Assembly: GCA_000969725.1 (NCBI GenBank)
Contig: JXSR01S034247.1
Strand: one strand, 5' to 3'
DNA: 27,710 nt
Origin: Ophiothrix spiculata
Lineage: Eukaryota; Echinodermata; Ophiuroidea; Amphilepidida; Ophiotrichidae
Both the position numbers and the translations under genes were made by a program. Shown one piece after another: positions 10,516 to 19,362 of this stretch (its first letter is position 1; each line of letters opens with the position of its first letter). The notes under the pieces are model-generated. The model had not been told where the DNA came from. It worked only from the letters and a program-made list of their open reading frames with translations, and made no database searches.

Positions 10516-10925
10516 AAGGAATGAAGGAATACGCATCGTGCACTAGAATATATATAACAATCAGACAAATCACAAACAGGCCAGGATTTCATTTTATTTG
10601 AAAGAAATCCTGGTCGAACAGGGACTCTAACCCCGGACCTCTCGCTTGCCATGCGAGCGCTTTAACCACTGAGCTATTCGACCTCTCAGATAAACTGAGA
10701 GTTTTAATAACCAAGTAGCGTGGTAGAAGGTTCAGGTACAACACACAAACACATAAACAGAATACGAGACAACATATTGTTTAGGAGCATTCCTGCTGCG
10801 ACCATCTATCTAATATACAATATATATCTAAAGTTGTGAGATAGACGAACTGAACATAGGTACAATGATATAAAGCTATAACGCTACACACTAGCATACG
10901 AGATCAGAACTGATGCATCCAGAAT
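10516..10925. mobile_element. Insertion of about 400 bp unique to copy 1, carrying a tRNA-like gene
   Basis: Copy 2 reads straight through this site (AATGAACCAGAATATACGGAC near 25132). Copy 1 reads AGAATATA, then about 400 extra bases, then AGAATACAATGTC and onward. AGAATA on both sides may be the target duplication (6 bp, approximate). The insert holds the Ala-like tRNA on the minus strand, a hairpin CTCTCAG-ATAAA-CTGAGAG at 10684-10702, and a 19-mer (10709-10727) shared with 12903-12921. It has no terminal inverted repeats that I can see and no ORF. A tRNA-bearing SINE-like or composite element is plausible. Alternatively, copy 2 lost the sequence. Confidence 0.6.
10611..10683 (-). tRNA. 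tRNA-Ala(GGC)-like gene or tRNA-derived repeat
   Basis: Read on the minus strand it folds as a full 73-nt tRNA. The acceptor stem GGTCGAA/TTCGACC has seven perfect pairs. The D arm GCTC/AAGC has three pairs and a C-A mismatch. The anticodon stem CTCGC/GCGAG is perfect, with loop ATGGCAA, giving anticodon GGC (alanine, GCC codon). The T arm is CGGGG/CCCTG with loop TTAGAGT, and the discriminator base is A. The A box (TAGCTCAGTGG) is intact. The B box (GGTTAGAGTCC) has A in place of the invariant C56. There is no intron. A 10-bp inverted repeat CCAGGATTTC/GAAATCCTGG (10581-10590 and 10604-10613) overlaps the 3' end. Eukaryotic alanine tRNAs normally carry AGC, CGC or TGC anticodons, so GGC and the B-box change favour a SINE head or pseudogene over a working tRNA. 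Confidence 0.7.
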
Positions 10926-10944
10926 ACAATGTCTATACGGACAA

Positions 10945-10990
10945 ACCCGGGCAAACAATACAACAAACAAACAAACAAACTAACGCCACA
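10945..10990. repeat. CAAA microsatellite, short allele
   Basis: A run of imperfect CAAA repeats (about 10951-10983). Copy 2 has a longer version at 25161-25236 with CTAA variants. Confidence 0.85.
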
Positions 10991-11585
10991 ACAAACAAAT
11001 ACCCCAACAAATAAACAAAATATAAAATTATTTGAGGAGGTCGCAAAAGAACGGGCATAATGATCGATGTATACCCTGTATAATCATTGATTTTATATAT
11101 CTGATTTTCTTAAGTGCATAAACTTGAATTAATCAATTCGTCCAAATTAATCTAATTTTATTGTAGAGAATTTTTATTTGAAATTCAAATACACCCTTCA
11201 CCTCGATGTTAATTAAACAGGTTTATTAAGAAAATGAAAAATCATTCTTTCTTGTATTTGTCCCATTATGCAGCAATTTTGCCATTATTGTGTGGAAAAG
11301 ATTATCTAATGTTGATCGATCAAAGACAGATCCGGAGTAAATAAATCCGGGGAGAAACTCGCACGTTATACAGAATTATGTTTTTTTTTATTAAAACTAA
11401 TACAAAGAATGTGATCAAAAATCTTTATTCAATGTCTATGTCGACTTAGGGTCTTTTGATATAATTTGAGAACTAGAAAAAGGATTTTTCTCTTGCTTTC
11501 AATAAAAAAGTGATATTTATTATCATATGATTCATTATTCTGCTTCTTAAGTTGGCAGTGAATTCTAGGTTTATCTTGTATGCGA

Positions 11586-11918
11586 ATGCAAAATGCTAAT
11601 TCAATTGATTCAATTTACATTCAAATATTTTAACTAAACGACAAAACGTGTTCCAGAAATACGTTCAATTAATTACTGATGAACTTGTCTTCATTCTAAT
11701 AAGAAATACGCGCTGATGTTAAAATAAAAATCACGTACGTTCTTAATATAAAAAGTTTTACTGAATACAAATCTATTGATTTTATTTGAAACACTTTGCT
11801 ATAGATCAAAATAAATTGTTTTTTATGCTGCACTCGTGAAAAGGAAAATGGTTCTAAAATTAAAACAATGATTGCAGTTAAGTACTATATTCGTGATTGC
11901 GTTAAGTTTAAAGTATTT
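11586..11918. other. Gene-free AT-rich spacer
   Basis: Beyond the right edge of duplication copy 1 and before the SINE I see only AT-rich sequence without ORFs, repeats or transposon ends. Confidence 0.5.
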
Positions 11919-12279
11919 TTCTTCTGCTTCTGCTTCTGCTTTAGATACTTCCCAACCCTCAAATTGGAGTCAAATGCGAAGCTCTCTGGTCCTAGAGAAA
12001 AATGATGTACTTTTGAAGGTATAGTCAACATGACCGGGAAAGTTTTCCCTACTCTTTTCGAATAGCCCGTGACGTTCTCTTCATCCGACAGTATGTCAGG
12101 AACATTTCAGATTGGACCAACGGCTATACGTGCCTTCCGAAGCACGAAGCAAGTAGAGTAAAGTTTCTTGCTTTAGGAAACAAGGAGACGTGCCTTGACC
12201 AGGGCTCGACCCCACGACAGATGTATTTCATGCGATTACGAGTCCAATGCTCTAACCTCTCGGCCACACCCCTTCTTCT
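11919..12279 (-). mobile_element. tRNA-derived SINE (Ser/Leu-type head)
   Basis: Read on the minus strand the element runs from 12272 to 11926. The 5' head GGGGTGTGGCCGAGAGGTT resembles a type II (serine/leucine) tRNA, with an A box TGGCCGAGAGG and a B box GGGTCGAGCCC near 12206. A body of about 190 bp follows, with AAGCAAGAAACTTTACTC and GGCACGTATAGCCGTTGGTCC-like text. These phrases resemble the conserved central domain seen in several invertebrate SINE families, though I cannot name the family. The 3' end is an (AGAAGC)n tail at 11926-11940. TTCTTCT at 11919-11925 and 12273-12279 is a likely 7-bp target duplication. SINEs encode no protein and rely on a partner LINE; the partner is not evident here. 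Confidence 0.82.
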
Positions 12280-12811
12280 ACTTGCTTCATATATATTTGT
12301 CTCAATTCAGACGCACTTGCCTCTATTGTATTCATTATCAATCGGCAAAACACTTGTGTAATATACTATCGATATACTCTTATTATATAATACATTTCAC
12401 AATCCATGGTGTTCTTGTAAAGCTACGCAACTTGGAACAACACCAACCTCACACTGCTTAATTTAACATTTCTTCCCAAACTCAACATGGACGTCCCGTT
12501 TGTGTTATTTGTATTTCTCTCCATTCCCTATATTTGCATGCGTTTTTTATAAATGTTAGCATCTAAAGGTACATTTTTGATGTTTTTGAATTTAAAGTGA
12601 CGTTAGATAACGGACAGTATGGAAGGCAAACACCATTTTAGCAACGTATTTCCCCTATGTCTATCATATTTTGAAAAAAATGGTCTATAGCGAAATTTTG
12701 TAGGAAATTGTTGATGATTTCTTTTAAAACTATAGTTTCAAACTTTTGTCAGCACAAAAGGCATGAAATCTTAAGTTTTATTGGCACATCTAGTACGAGC
12801 AAATGGACTAT
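12280..12811. other. Gene-free spacer
   Basis: No ORF or recognisable gene. TTTTATTGGCACATCTAGTA near 12776-12795 resembles a right-hand tip of the mariner-like element at 1010-2084 (complement of TGTGCCAATAAAA). No matching left tip is visible, so this is at most a decayed solo end. Confidence 0.4.
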
Positions 12812-12813
12812 TA

Positions 12814-13119
12814 AATTTCAAACTGTAAAGAGTGAATTTGCACTCTGCAAAGAGTGATATTTCAATATTTTTTGGAATGAAATTTTCAATCTTTTCATCT
12901 TTAACCAAGTAGCGTAGTAGATCTTTTCATCGATTGATCCCTCACAATCCCTCTCGATTGAAGTGTTAAAGTGTCTGTAAATTTACATTGATGTTAATAA
13001 TTCAATCGACAGAGATTGTGCTGGGGGAACAATCGGTGAAAACAATTAAAATGTCATTCTTAAAAGGTTGAAATTTCACTCTTTGAAAAGTGCAAATTCA
13101 CTCTTTACAGTTTGAAATT
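12814..13119. mobile_element. Palindromic MITE with long terminal inverted repeats
   Basis: The left arm starts AATTTCAAACTGTAAAGAGT and continues GAATTTGCACTCT and AAAGAGTGATATTTCAA. The reverse complement of the right arm matches with few changes (AATTTCAAACTGTAAAGAGT, GAATTTGCACTTT, AAAGAGTGAAATTTCAA). Pairing continues weakly to CGATTGATCCCTCACAATC against CGATTGTTCCCCCAGCACA near the centre, so each arm is about 130 bp. TA flanks at 12812-12813 and 13120-13121 are a possible target duplication. There is no ORF. The left arm also carries an inserted 21-bp stretch between two ATCTTTTCATC repeats, listed as a finding. Confidence 0.78.
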
Positions 13120-13121
13120 TA

Positions 13122-13844
13122 CTTGTATGGCGGAAAAAGAGTGATTTCCGCTCTTGGTAGATTGACATGACAATTGTTTTGATCGACCCGAAGAGTCACT
13201 CCAAGGAAGATTGACTTTCTCACTCTTCAGAATTAAAAGAGATACTAGTCTTGATTCTTAACAGTTTGTTAATCAGACACTTGTAGATCCAACTTAAGGT
13301 ACATTTTGCTGTAACGCGTCACATATGTATTTAAATTATACACTGGGTTTTTTTTGTTAAATCTTACAAACTGAATTATTACCACGAACAAGTCATAACG
13401 TCGATTCCGCTTGACAATGTCTACCCGTTTCCAGTCAAATGAAGATAAGTGTCAAACTTTGCCCAAATTGTCTTTTTTTTTGGAACGAGATTAGAATTTA
13501 AGATATTATAAAAAGGAATTTAGATTGTATGCTGTTATCGTAAAACCTTATAAAATGTGCTGCACACATTAACCATATTACACAATTCGTGGTATCCCTG
13601 CTCTAAATGTAACTCTTTAATTTAAGCCTTGATAACAAGATGGTTTATTTACAAACTCCACATGGATTCTCTCTTTGTACATATTTGTACTTCCCTCCAT
13701 TATACATTATATTTGCGAACGTTTTTATTCTAGATGAAAGAGATGAAAGGAGCGCCCGTACGTGCTACATATAGTTCCACTGCATAAGAGTCGCTTCAAA
13801 GTTATCTTTGTGACATTTTGTTGAGTATGAAGGATAGTCATAGT
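13122..13844. other. Gene-free spacer
   Basis: Only short random ORFs. I see no repeat ends, RNA gene or promoter element that can be supported. Confidence 0.5.
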
Positions 13845-14207
13845 AGTTCAGTTCAGTTCAGTTCAGTTCAGTTTTATTTTCCATAAAAATATATACAAAA
13901 TAAAATATTAAAAAGACATTTAAAAGAAAACAAAAATTATGGGGGATGTGATAAAAAGGCCAGGAAGGCCAGAGGTTATCACAACCCTAAACTTAAAGTG
14001 ACACATATTATTTAACAGAAACAAATACAAAAGACAAATAACCTAAACAAAAACCATTTTGCTCCAAACAAGATTAGTGATAATTTGACAAAAACTGACG
14101 CTTTAGTTGAGTACGAAAGTGTTTTACTGATTTTGAATTTTTTATTTTGTGGTCAATACGTTTCCAATGGATAGGACCGCAAGCTTTTATAGATTGATCT
14201 GAGAAGA
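13845..14207 (-). mobile_element. 3' end of a non-LTR retrotransposon (LINE), running into the gap
   Basis: On the minus strand this is the tail of a LINE: an ORF2 C-terminus (14207-14074), a 3' UTR of about 200 bp, the AT-rich end TTTATGGAAAATAAAACTGA, and a pentamer tail (GAACT)n at 13845-13869. The tail replaces poly(A), as in CR1/L2/Jockey-type LINEs (established knowledge). The terminus TATTTTCCAT is shared with the LINE at 20837-22810 but most of the UTR has diverged, so they are related, not identical, families. The UTR contains the hairpin GTGATAA (13948-13954)/TTATCAC (13976-13982) with an inner GGCC/GGCC stem. The 5' part is hidden by the gap. Confidence 0.78.
14074..14207 (-). CDS. 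LINE ORF2 C-terminal fragment, partial at the gap
   Basis: From 14205 down to a TAA at 14074-14076 the minus strand encodes 43 residues, including ACGPIHWKRIDHKIKNSKSV and FRTQLKRQFL. The pattern G-P-x-x-W-x-x-[IL] ... S-x-x-x-F-x-x-x-L-K is that seen at the extreme C-terminus of ORF2 proteins of CR1/Jockey-type LINEs, compare GIQDWNSLPN ... FKSAVKKYL in the other LINE here. ORF2 carries endonuclease and reverse transcriptase for target-primed reverse transcription; only the tail beyond the reverse transcriptase is visible. It is partial at its 5' side because it enters the assembly gap, so whether the ORF is intact is unknown. Confidence 0.65.
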
Positions 14208-15107
14208 NNNNNNNNNNNNNNNNNNNNNNNNNNNNNNNNNNNNNNNNNNNNNNNNNNNNNNNNNNNNNNNNNNNNNNNNNNNNNNNNNNNNNNNNNNNNN
14301 NNNNNNNNNNNNNNNNNNNNNNNNNNNNNNNNNNNNNNNNNNNNNNNNNNNNNNNNNNNNNNNNNNNNNNNNNNNNNNNNNNNNNNNNNNNNNNNNNNNN
14401 NNNNNNNNNNNNNNNNNNNNNNNNNNNNNNNNNNNNNNNNNNNNNNNNNNNNNNNNNNNNNNNNNNNNNNNNNNNNNNNNNNNNNNNNNNNNNNNNNNNN
14501 NNNNNNNNNNNNNNNNNNNNNNNNNNNNNNNNNNNNNNNNNNNNNNNNNNNNNNNNNNNNNNNNNNNNNNNNNNNNNNNNNNNNNNNNNNNNNNNNNNNN
14601 NNNNNNNNNNNNNNNNNNNNNNNNNNNNNNNNNNNNNNNNNNNNNNNNNNNNNNNNNNNNNNNNNNNNNNNNNNNNNNNNNNNNNNNNNNNNNNNNNNNN
14701 NNNNNNNNNNNNNNNNNNNNNNNNNNNNNNNNNNNNNNNNNNNNNNNNNNNNNNNNNNNNNNNNNNNNNNNNNNNNNNNNNNNNNNNNNNNNNNNNNNNN
14801 NNNNNNNNNNNNNNNNNNNNNNNNNNNNNNNNNNNNNNNNNNNNNNNNNNNNNNNNNNNNNNNNNNNNNNNNNNNNNNNNNNNNNNNNNNNNNNNNNNNN
14901 NNNNNNNNNNNNNNNNNNNNNNNNNNNNNNNNNNNNNNNNNNNNNNNNNNNNNNNNNNNNNNNNNNNNNNNNNNNNNNNNNNNNNNNNNNNNNNNNNNNN
15001 NNNNNNNNNNNNNNNNNNNNNNNNNNNNNNNNNNNNNNNNNNNNNNNNNNNNNNNNNNNNNNNNNNNNNNNNNNNNNNNNNNNNNNNNNNNNNNNNNNNN
15101 NNNNNNN
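14208..15107. other. Assembly gap (900 N)
   Basis: Exactly 900 undetermined bases. The round number could be an estimated scaffold gap size. The LINE at 13845-14207 continues into it on the left side. Confidence 1.
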
Positions 15108-15453
15108 GAAATAAAAAACGAGGATAATAAAACTAATTTAAGATATTAAATATTTTCTTCCGAGTATATTTTCATTCCATTGAAATTTGAAATCATTTTC
15201 CGGAGATACAATACTTAGATAAAGGAGCAGAAAACCGGTCCAATTTGTGACACAGTTTTGTATTCATAATTAACACTATTAAAGAGAGATATATTTAGAA
15301 AATGAGCACGTTAAACTTATTTGGGCTCTCCTACAATATAATCTAGCTAAACAAATTATTTAAACGAGTGAATTGAATGGGTGCAGTGTGATTCTTTTAG
15401 TCAGCAGCAATCTTAAAGAGAAAAGGCTCCCCAAGGCCTTTTGTGTATGGACC
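15108..15453. other. Gene-free spacer
   Basis: AT-rich, without a supported gene or repeat. AAAAGGC-TCCCCAA-GGCCTTTT near 15421-15442 is a small imperfect palindrome of no assignable function. No LINE sequence matching the left side of the gap is evident here. Confidence 0.45.
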
Positions 15454-15819
15454 TTAAAGGTGCTATTCATGAATCTGATCTGATAAAAAAAACCCACCTT
15501 CTCTCTAGCTAAATACAAAGAAGAGTACAACATAAATATATCCTAAATATTTCACTTGATTCCGATTATTCGTTTTCAAGTTACAAGCCTTTCAGCATTT
15601 TAAAAATTCCCATAGACTACTGTGTTGTAATTACTGTCAGGGCCCGACAGTAATTAGAAAAAGACATATTTTCTCACTTTTTTCAAAAAATACAAGCACA
15701 TTTGAAAGAATAGTTTGGGATAGTAACATATACCAGTTAAGAATTCTTACAAGCTAAAAAAACTCAATTTTAGAGAGGTGACCTTGAAGATGAAAAGTTG
15801 GTCATGCATTACCCTTTAA
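15454..15819. mobile_element. MITE with TTAA target duplication and central palindrome
   Basis: TTAA at 15454-15457 and 15816-15819 flanks a 358-bp element. Its left tip reads AGGTGCTATTCATGA and the complement of its right tip reads AGGGTAATGCATGA, matching with a short indel. At the middle is a nearly perfect palindrome, TAATTACTGTC (15628-15638), spacer AGGGCCC, GACAGTAATTA (15646-15656). The arms between tip and centre pair only weakly. There is no ORF. TTAA duplications are typical of piggyBac and Kolobok transposons. The tips are short and imperfect, so confidence is moderate. Confidence 0.6.
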
Positions 15820-16102
15820 GACTCAATATGGGTAGTTGCACTTCACTATTACCTTTAATATTAAGGAACATTATGCCAGAAATAAAATTAATCCCTGTCT
15901 AACTTTACTTAAAACAAAATTTGAATATAAACTTTTTGTAATGATATAGATAAGATCGTTATTTCAGAAAATTGATTTTCTTTTTCACTTTTCCTGGTTT
16001 TAATTGAAACCATGCATTCAATGTTATAGTTTGTTTATATTACATGTAAAAATATTTTTTATTACTCTGATGATTTCTTTCAACAGCTGAAATATTGCAT
16101 CA
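15820..16102. other. Gene-free AT-rich spacer
   Basis: Nothing recognisable between the two MITEs. Confidence 0.45.
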
Positions 16103-16389
16103 TAAGGGTCAGACCATACTCGGCCTTCACACTTTTGTTTGCTACCAAACATTTGGTCGTGACGAAAACTGACCTCAAATTAAAACTTCCAACACCGAGT
16201 TAAACACAGAGTACACTTTGCGCTAAAATGCACATGCGTTGAATGTGTCGCAGTAAAGTAATTGGACCAACATCAAATGTTTGTTACCGGTCTATGCTTT
16301 TTATTCCATCAAACCTATTTGGTGACGTCACAGCAAAATAGTTGGTAACAAAACAAATTGCGTGGAGGCCGAGTATAGTCTGGCCCTAA
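16103..16389. mobile_element. PIF/Harbinger-like MITE, copy 2 (TAA target duplication)
   Basis: The element spans 16106-16386 (281 bp), between TAA at 16103-16105 and 16387-16389. The left tip GGGTCAGACCATACTCGGCC matches the complement of the right tip GGGCCAGACTATACTCGGCC at 18 of 20 positions. Both are followed by a TTTGTTT and TACCAA region and then GTGACG. It shares CTACCAAACATTTGGTCGTG with the 726-981 element and aligns with it along both arms, so they are one family. No transposase is present. The TAA duplication and GG-starting tips fit PIF/Harbinger; a source element must exist elsewhere. Confidence 0.85.
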
Positions 16390-17319
16390 TATTTTATTTT
16401 GGAGTTGTGTTCATGGAATATTATATTTTATGTGTTTATTTAATATGTATTGCAGACTTATGGTAGCGACCACGGACCATGAAAATGATAGCAGCCGATT
16501 TCTATGTTGTTATGTTATCCTTTGTTATTCAATGATATATTTAGACTTCAATCAATACCTTGGACTGGCATGTTTTGATCTTCATACGCCTGCTATGAAA
16601 TCCGATACTTCCTATTTTGTCCAATTCCGCTCTTCCATTGCAGACACATATACGCAGATTAACCTTAAAAACAAGTAACTAAAGTCCTTTATCTCGATAG
16701 GGTGAAATAATCGGAAATCATATTTCATGACCAAGAGCATAAACATGAGAAGAACAGGAACGAAAACGAAAGTTATTATTCCTAATTGGCAACAGATGTG
16801 GAATTGATGAATTGGTTATACAGATTTACTTACAAATACTTATGTCTCATTGAGAAACAGAGTTATAGGTGTGAGGCTAAGTTTTAGTTTACAAAAGTTT
16901 ACAAATTTTTAATTGACTAAGGAATTATCGAATAAATATTAATACACAAACGAGACTTGTCAATCATAGTTTGATATAAGCTATCGTCTTTTACGAGGAA
17001 AATCAAGAGCAAAGTAGCCTAAACTTTTTGCTTTTGCTTTCTCTCGTGTAAACAGAAAATAATTGTTACGTATTGCAAACTATCAAGTGGGGATCATCTG
17101 AACTTATTGACTCCAGTGAATAGAATCAGTAATCGGTTAACAACATATTTTATAAAAGCTTACATTATTATGCTCTAATAATCTTTTGTCCTAATATCAC
17201 TACACATATTTCCAGTTGATAACTGTTTACCATTGTGAAAGTTTCATGAAAAAACATACGTAAAAGTATCTACATACTTCAGGAAATAATGTGTATTATT
17301 CGACTTTAAAGATTGTGTG
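16390..17319. other. Gene-free stretch with one unassigned 82-codon ORF
   Basis: An ORF at 16430-16678 (plus) has no recognisable domain. Its composition (rich in C, Y, F) and lack of context suggest chance. The rest is AT-rich without transposon ends, RNA genes or clear repeats. Confidence 0.45.
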
Positions 17320-17570
17320 TTTCAAACTTTAGAGTTTCAAATATTTGAGCTTCACATTTTCAAAAGTCTATGAACTGTTCGTTTGCATTTACGGGACTGC
17401 CCTAAAATAAACATAAGCCTACAAATTAAATTTAAAACTGGAAAATTTGAAACTAAGAAAAAATTGCACTTGACAATTTGCTCTTGGAACATTACAAAAT
17501 TGCAAAAGAATCCATTTAATTTCATCATTATTATGTTTTGAGAATCTGAACCAAAAATATTAATTTTCAA

Positions 17571-17790
17571 CTAAAAATTTGGACCTCGAAAATTTGAAAC
17601 TCAAACATAACTTTAAACTTCGAAAGTTTGAAACTAAAAAAACTCGAAAATTTTGAACTCGAAAATGTGAAACTCGAAAATTATGAACTCGGAAATTTTC
17701 AACTCGAATATTTTCAACTCGAAAATTTGAAACTCGAATATTTGAAAATTTAAAATGTTCAACTTGAAAATTTGAAACTTGAAAATGACA
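17571..17790. repeat. 15-bp minisatellite (AACTCGAAAATTTGA-like)
   Basis: Imperfect tandem copies of a unit of about 15 bp based on GAAACTCGAAAATTT, with changes at most copies. Decayed units extend to about 17320. Because 15 is a multiple of three, the minus strand stays open as a 94-codon ORF (17560-17844) reading as pentapeptides such as NFRVS, NFRVE and HFRVQ. The translation follows from the repeat, not from a known pentapeptide-repeat protein. Confidence 0.8.
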
Positions 17791-17844
17791 ACCAGAACCA
17801 TCCTTGAAAGTGTTTTTCACATTTATGATCACTTCAATACACAT

Positions 17845-18059
17845 TTACAGTTTTAACATAGCAATGTATGGAGTGACAACATAATATGATGCAGAGGTGT
17901 CCAAGTACCAGGGAAATCGGTCACCGATTTCACTTGAGGTTTTCAGATACCTAAAATAACTGGTTCCCAATGTTATACAGTTAAGAATAGGATGACAGAT
18001 TCTCAAAACATAATAATGGCAAAACCTTTCTCTTAGGGCATTTTAAATAATTGTTCCTG
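17845..18059. other. Gene-free spacer
   Basis: Contains one short palindrome, AAATCGGT-C-ACCGATTT (about 17914-17930). Otherwise nothing recognisable. Confidence 0.4.
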
Positions 18060-19362
18060 TACAGGGTGTCCCAATAAACATTGTGCATGGAAATGGTGCT
18101 AGTTTTCTCAGAAGTTAGGCACACCATCGACATCAAAATAATACATTCTCAAGCCAATAGTTTTGTCCATCATCGCTGAAAAATTCAAGAAAATCCATCC
18201 ATGCAAACCAGAGATATTGTTGATTTTGTTAGCTTGTATCATTTTCCTCCTGCACAATGGGAATTCTATGGTTAAGCCTGTAATCAGAGGGCATGAAAAA
18301 GGGTCTATGCGAAATCGATGAGAGCAATCTACTATAAAAGATTTCTAATGCTGTTAGAGTCAAAGATAATCAACAGCCAATGGAGACATATTGACAGATG
18401 TGAAGCATGTTAATGACCAGAAAAAAATAGAATGAACAAGTGAAAAACGAACACTAACATGACTTTAACGAATTCTCAGAATAGAACTAAACCAACCAAA
18501 ATGTAAAGCAACGCAATTATTAAAACACTAATAACACAAAATATCATGCGATTGAGTTATATTTTTATTATTTAATATTAAGACACAACATTATTTTGGT
18601 GATGGTAGAATGTTTAGAAGCAATACAAGCAGCCAGATCTATTCAAAGATTTTTGATTAAAAGATTTCGCAGAGGTTTTCCTTTTCTGAACAATGACCAT
18701 TTATACTAACCCTGTGATGAACTCACTGATTTTGATCTGAAATAGGAACTAAGACAACTATCTGTAGTTTCGTGTTTGTTTGTTTTTAGTGCAATTACAT
18801 AAAAAGACATTTATTTACTTTGTTAGATTAAGTTTTCAGTTACCAAAAGAAGAAAAAGAAACCAGCTTCCCCTTAGCATATAAACAATATATAGGAAGCA
18901 TTGAGTAATTTTTACCAATAAACCTAGTTTTACCGTCTTTGTGTACTTTTTCGAATAGATAAAAACATATATAATATAAAGAAAATGAAAAAAAAAATAG
19001 AAAAAGAAAAAAGGAACATATCCAAAGTGGCTTCATATGATTACCTTTTAAAGAATATTGGCGAAACGTATGCGGTTACTTTGTCACTCTAAACTATTCA
19101 ACCGTTAATGATGCAAGGACCCTATCGAAGTTCTTTGTGAACATGCTTAACCATAGGAATCCCATTGTGCAGAAGGAAAATGATACAAGCAGACAAAATA
19201 TATGATATCTCTTAATTGCATCAATGGATTTTCTTGAAATTTTCAACAATAATGAACAAAGCTATGATCTTTAGTATGTATAATTTTGAGATCGCTGGTG
19301 CGCCTAACTTCTGAGATAATCAGCGTCGTTTCCATGCACAATGTTTATTGGGACCCCCTGTA
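18060..19362. mobile_element. Tc1/mariner-like element with very long terminal inverted repeats
   Basis: The element spans 18062-19360 (1299 bp), flanked by TA at 18060-18061 and 19361-19362. The left end reads CAGGGTGTCCCAATAAACAT and then TGTGCATGGAAA. The complement of the right end reads CAGGGGGTCCCAATAAACAT and then TGTGCATGGAAA. The match continues with moderate divergence through CTCAGAAGTTAGGC, GAAAATCCAT, CTTGTATCATTTTCC and TGCACAATGGGA to CTATGGTTAAGC, so each arm is about 220 bp. The interior of about 850 bp has no recognisable transposase, and the minus-strand ORF at 18836-19036 is low-complexity (F- and L-rich). It is non-autonomous. The tip sequence links it to the 1010-2084 element. 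Confidence 0.85.

Larger units (their letters stand above)
7981..11585 (+). repeat. Dispersed segmental duplication, copy 1
   Basis: This block of about 3.6 kb recurs in the same orientation at 20347-25882. Shared landmarks in order: ATTTATCATGAAAATGACAA, the CpG-rich units, the 106-bp hairpin, the 52-codon minus-strand ORF, the CAAA microsatellite, and GGCAGTGAATTCTAG at the right edge. By eye the copies agree at roughly nine bases in ten. Relative to copy 2, this copy has an extra CpG-rich unit and an insertion of about 400 bp with a tRNA-like gene. It lacks the LINE insertion and a 240-bp foldback insertion. It therefore preserves the empty LINE target site at 8020-8024 (GATAT). Confidence 0.9.

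Noticed and set aside
12195-12461. Plus-strand 88-codon ORF
   Set aside because: It crosses the SINE's tRNA head and flank in antisense and has no recognisable domain.
17571-17790. CRISPR-like array
   Set aside because: The units are about 15 bp, contiguous and without unique spacers. This is a minisatellite in eukaryotic DNA.
18836-19036. Minus-strand 66-codon F/L-rich ORF, possible membrane peptide
   Set aside because: It comes from an A-rich stretch within a non-autonomous transposon.
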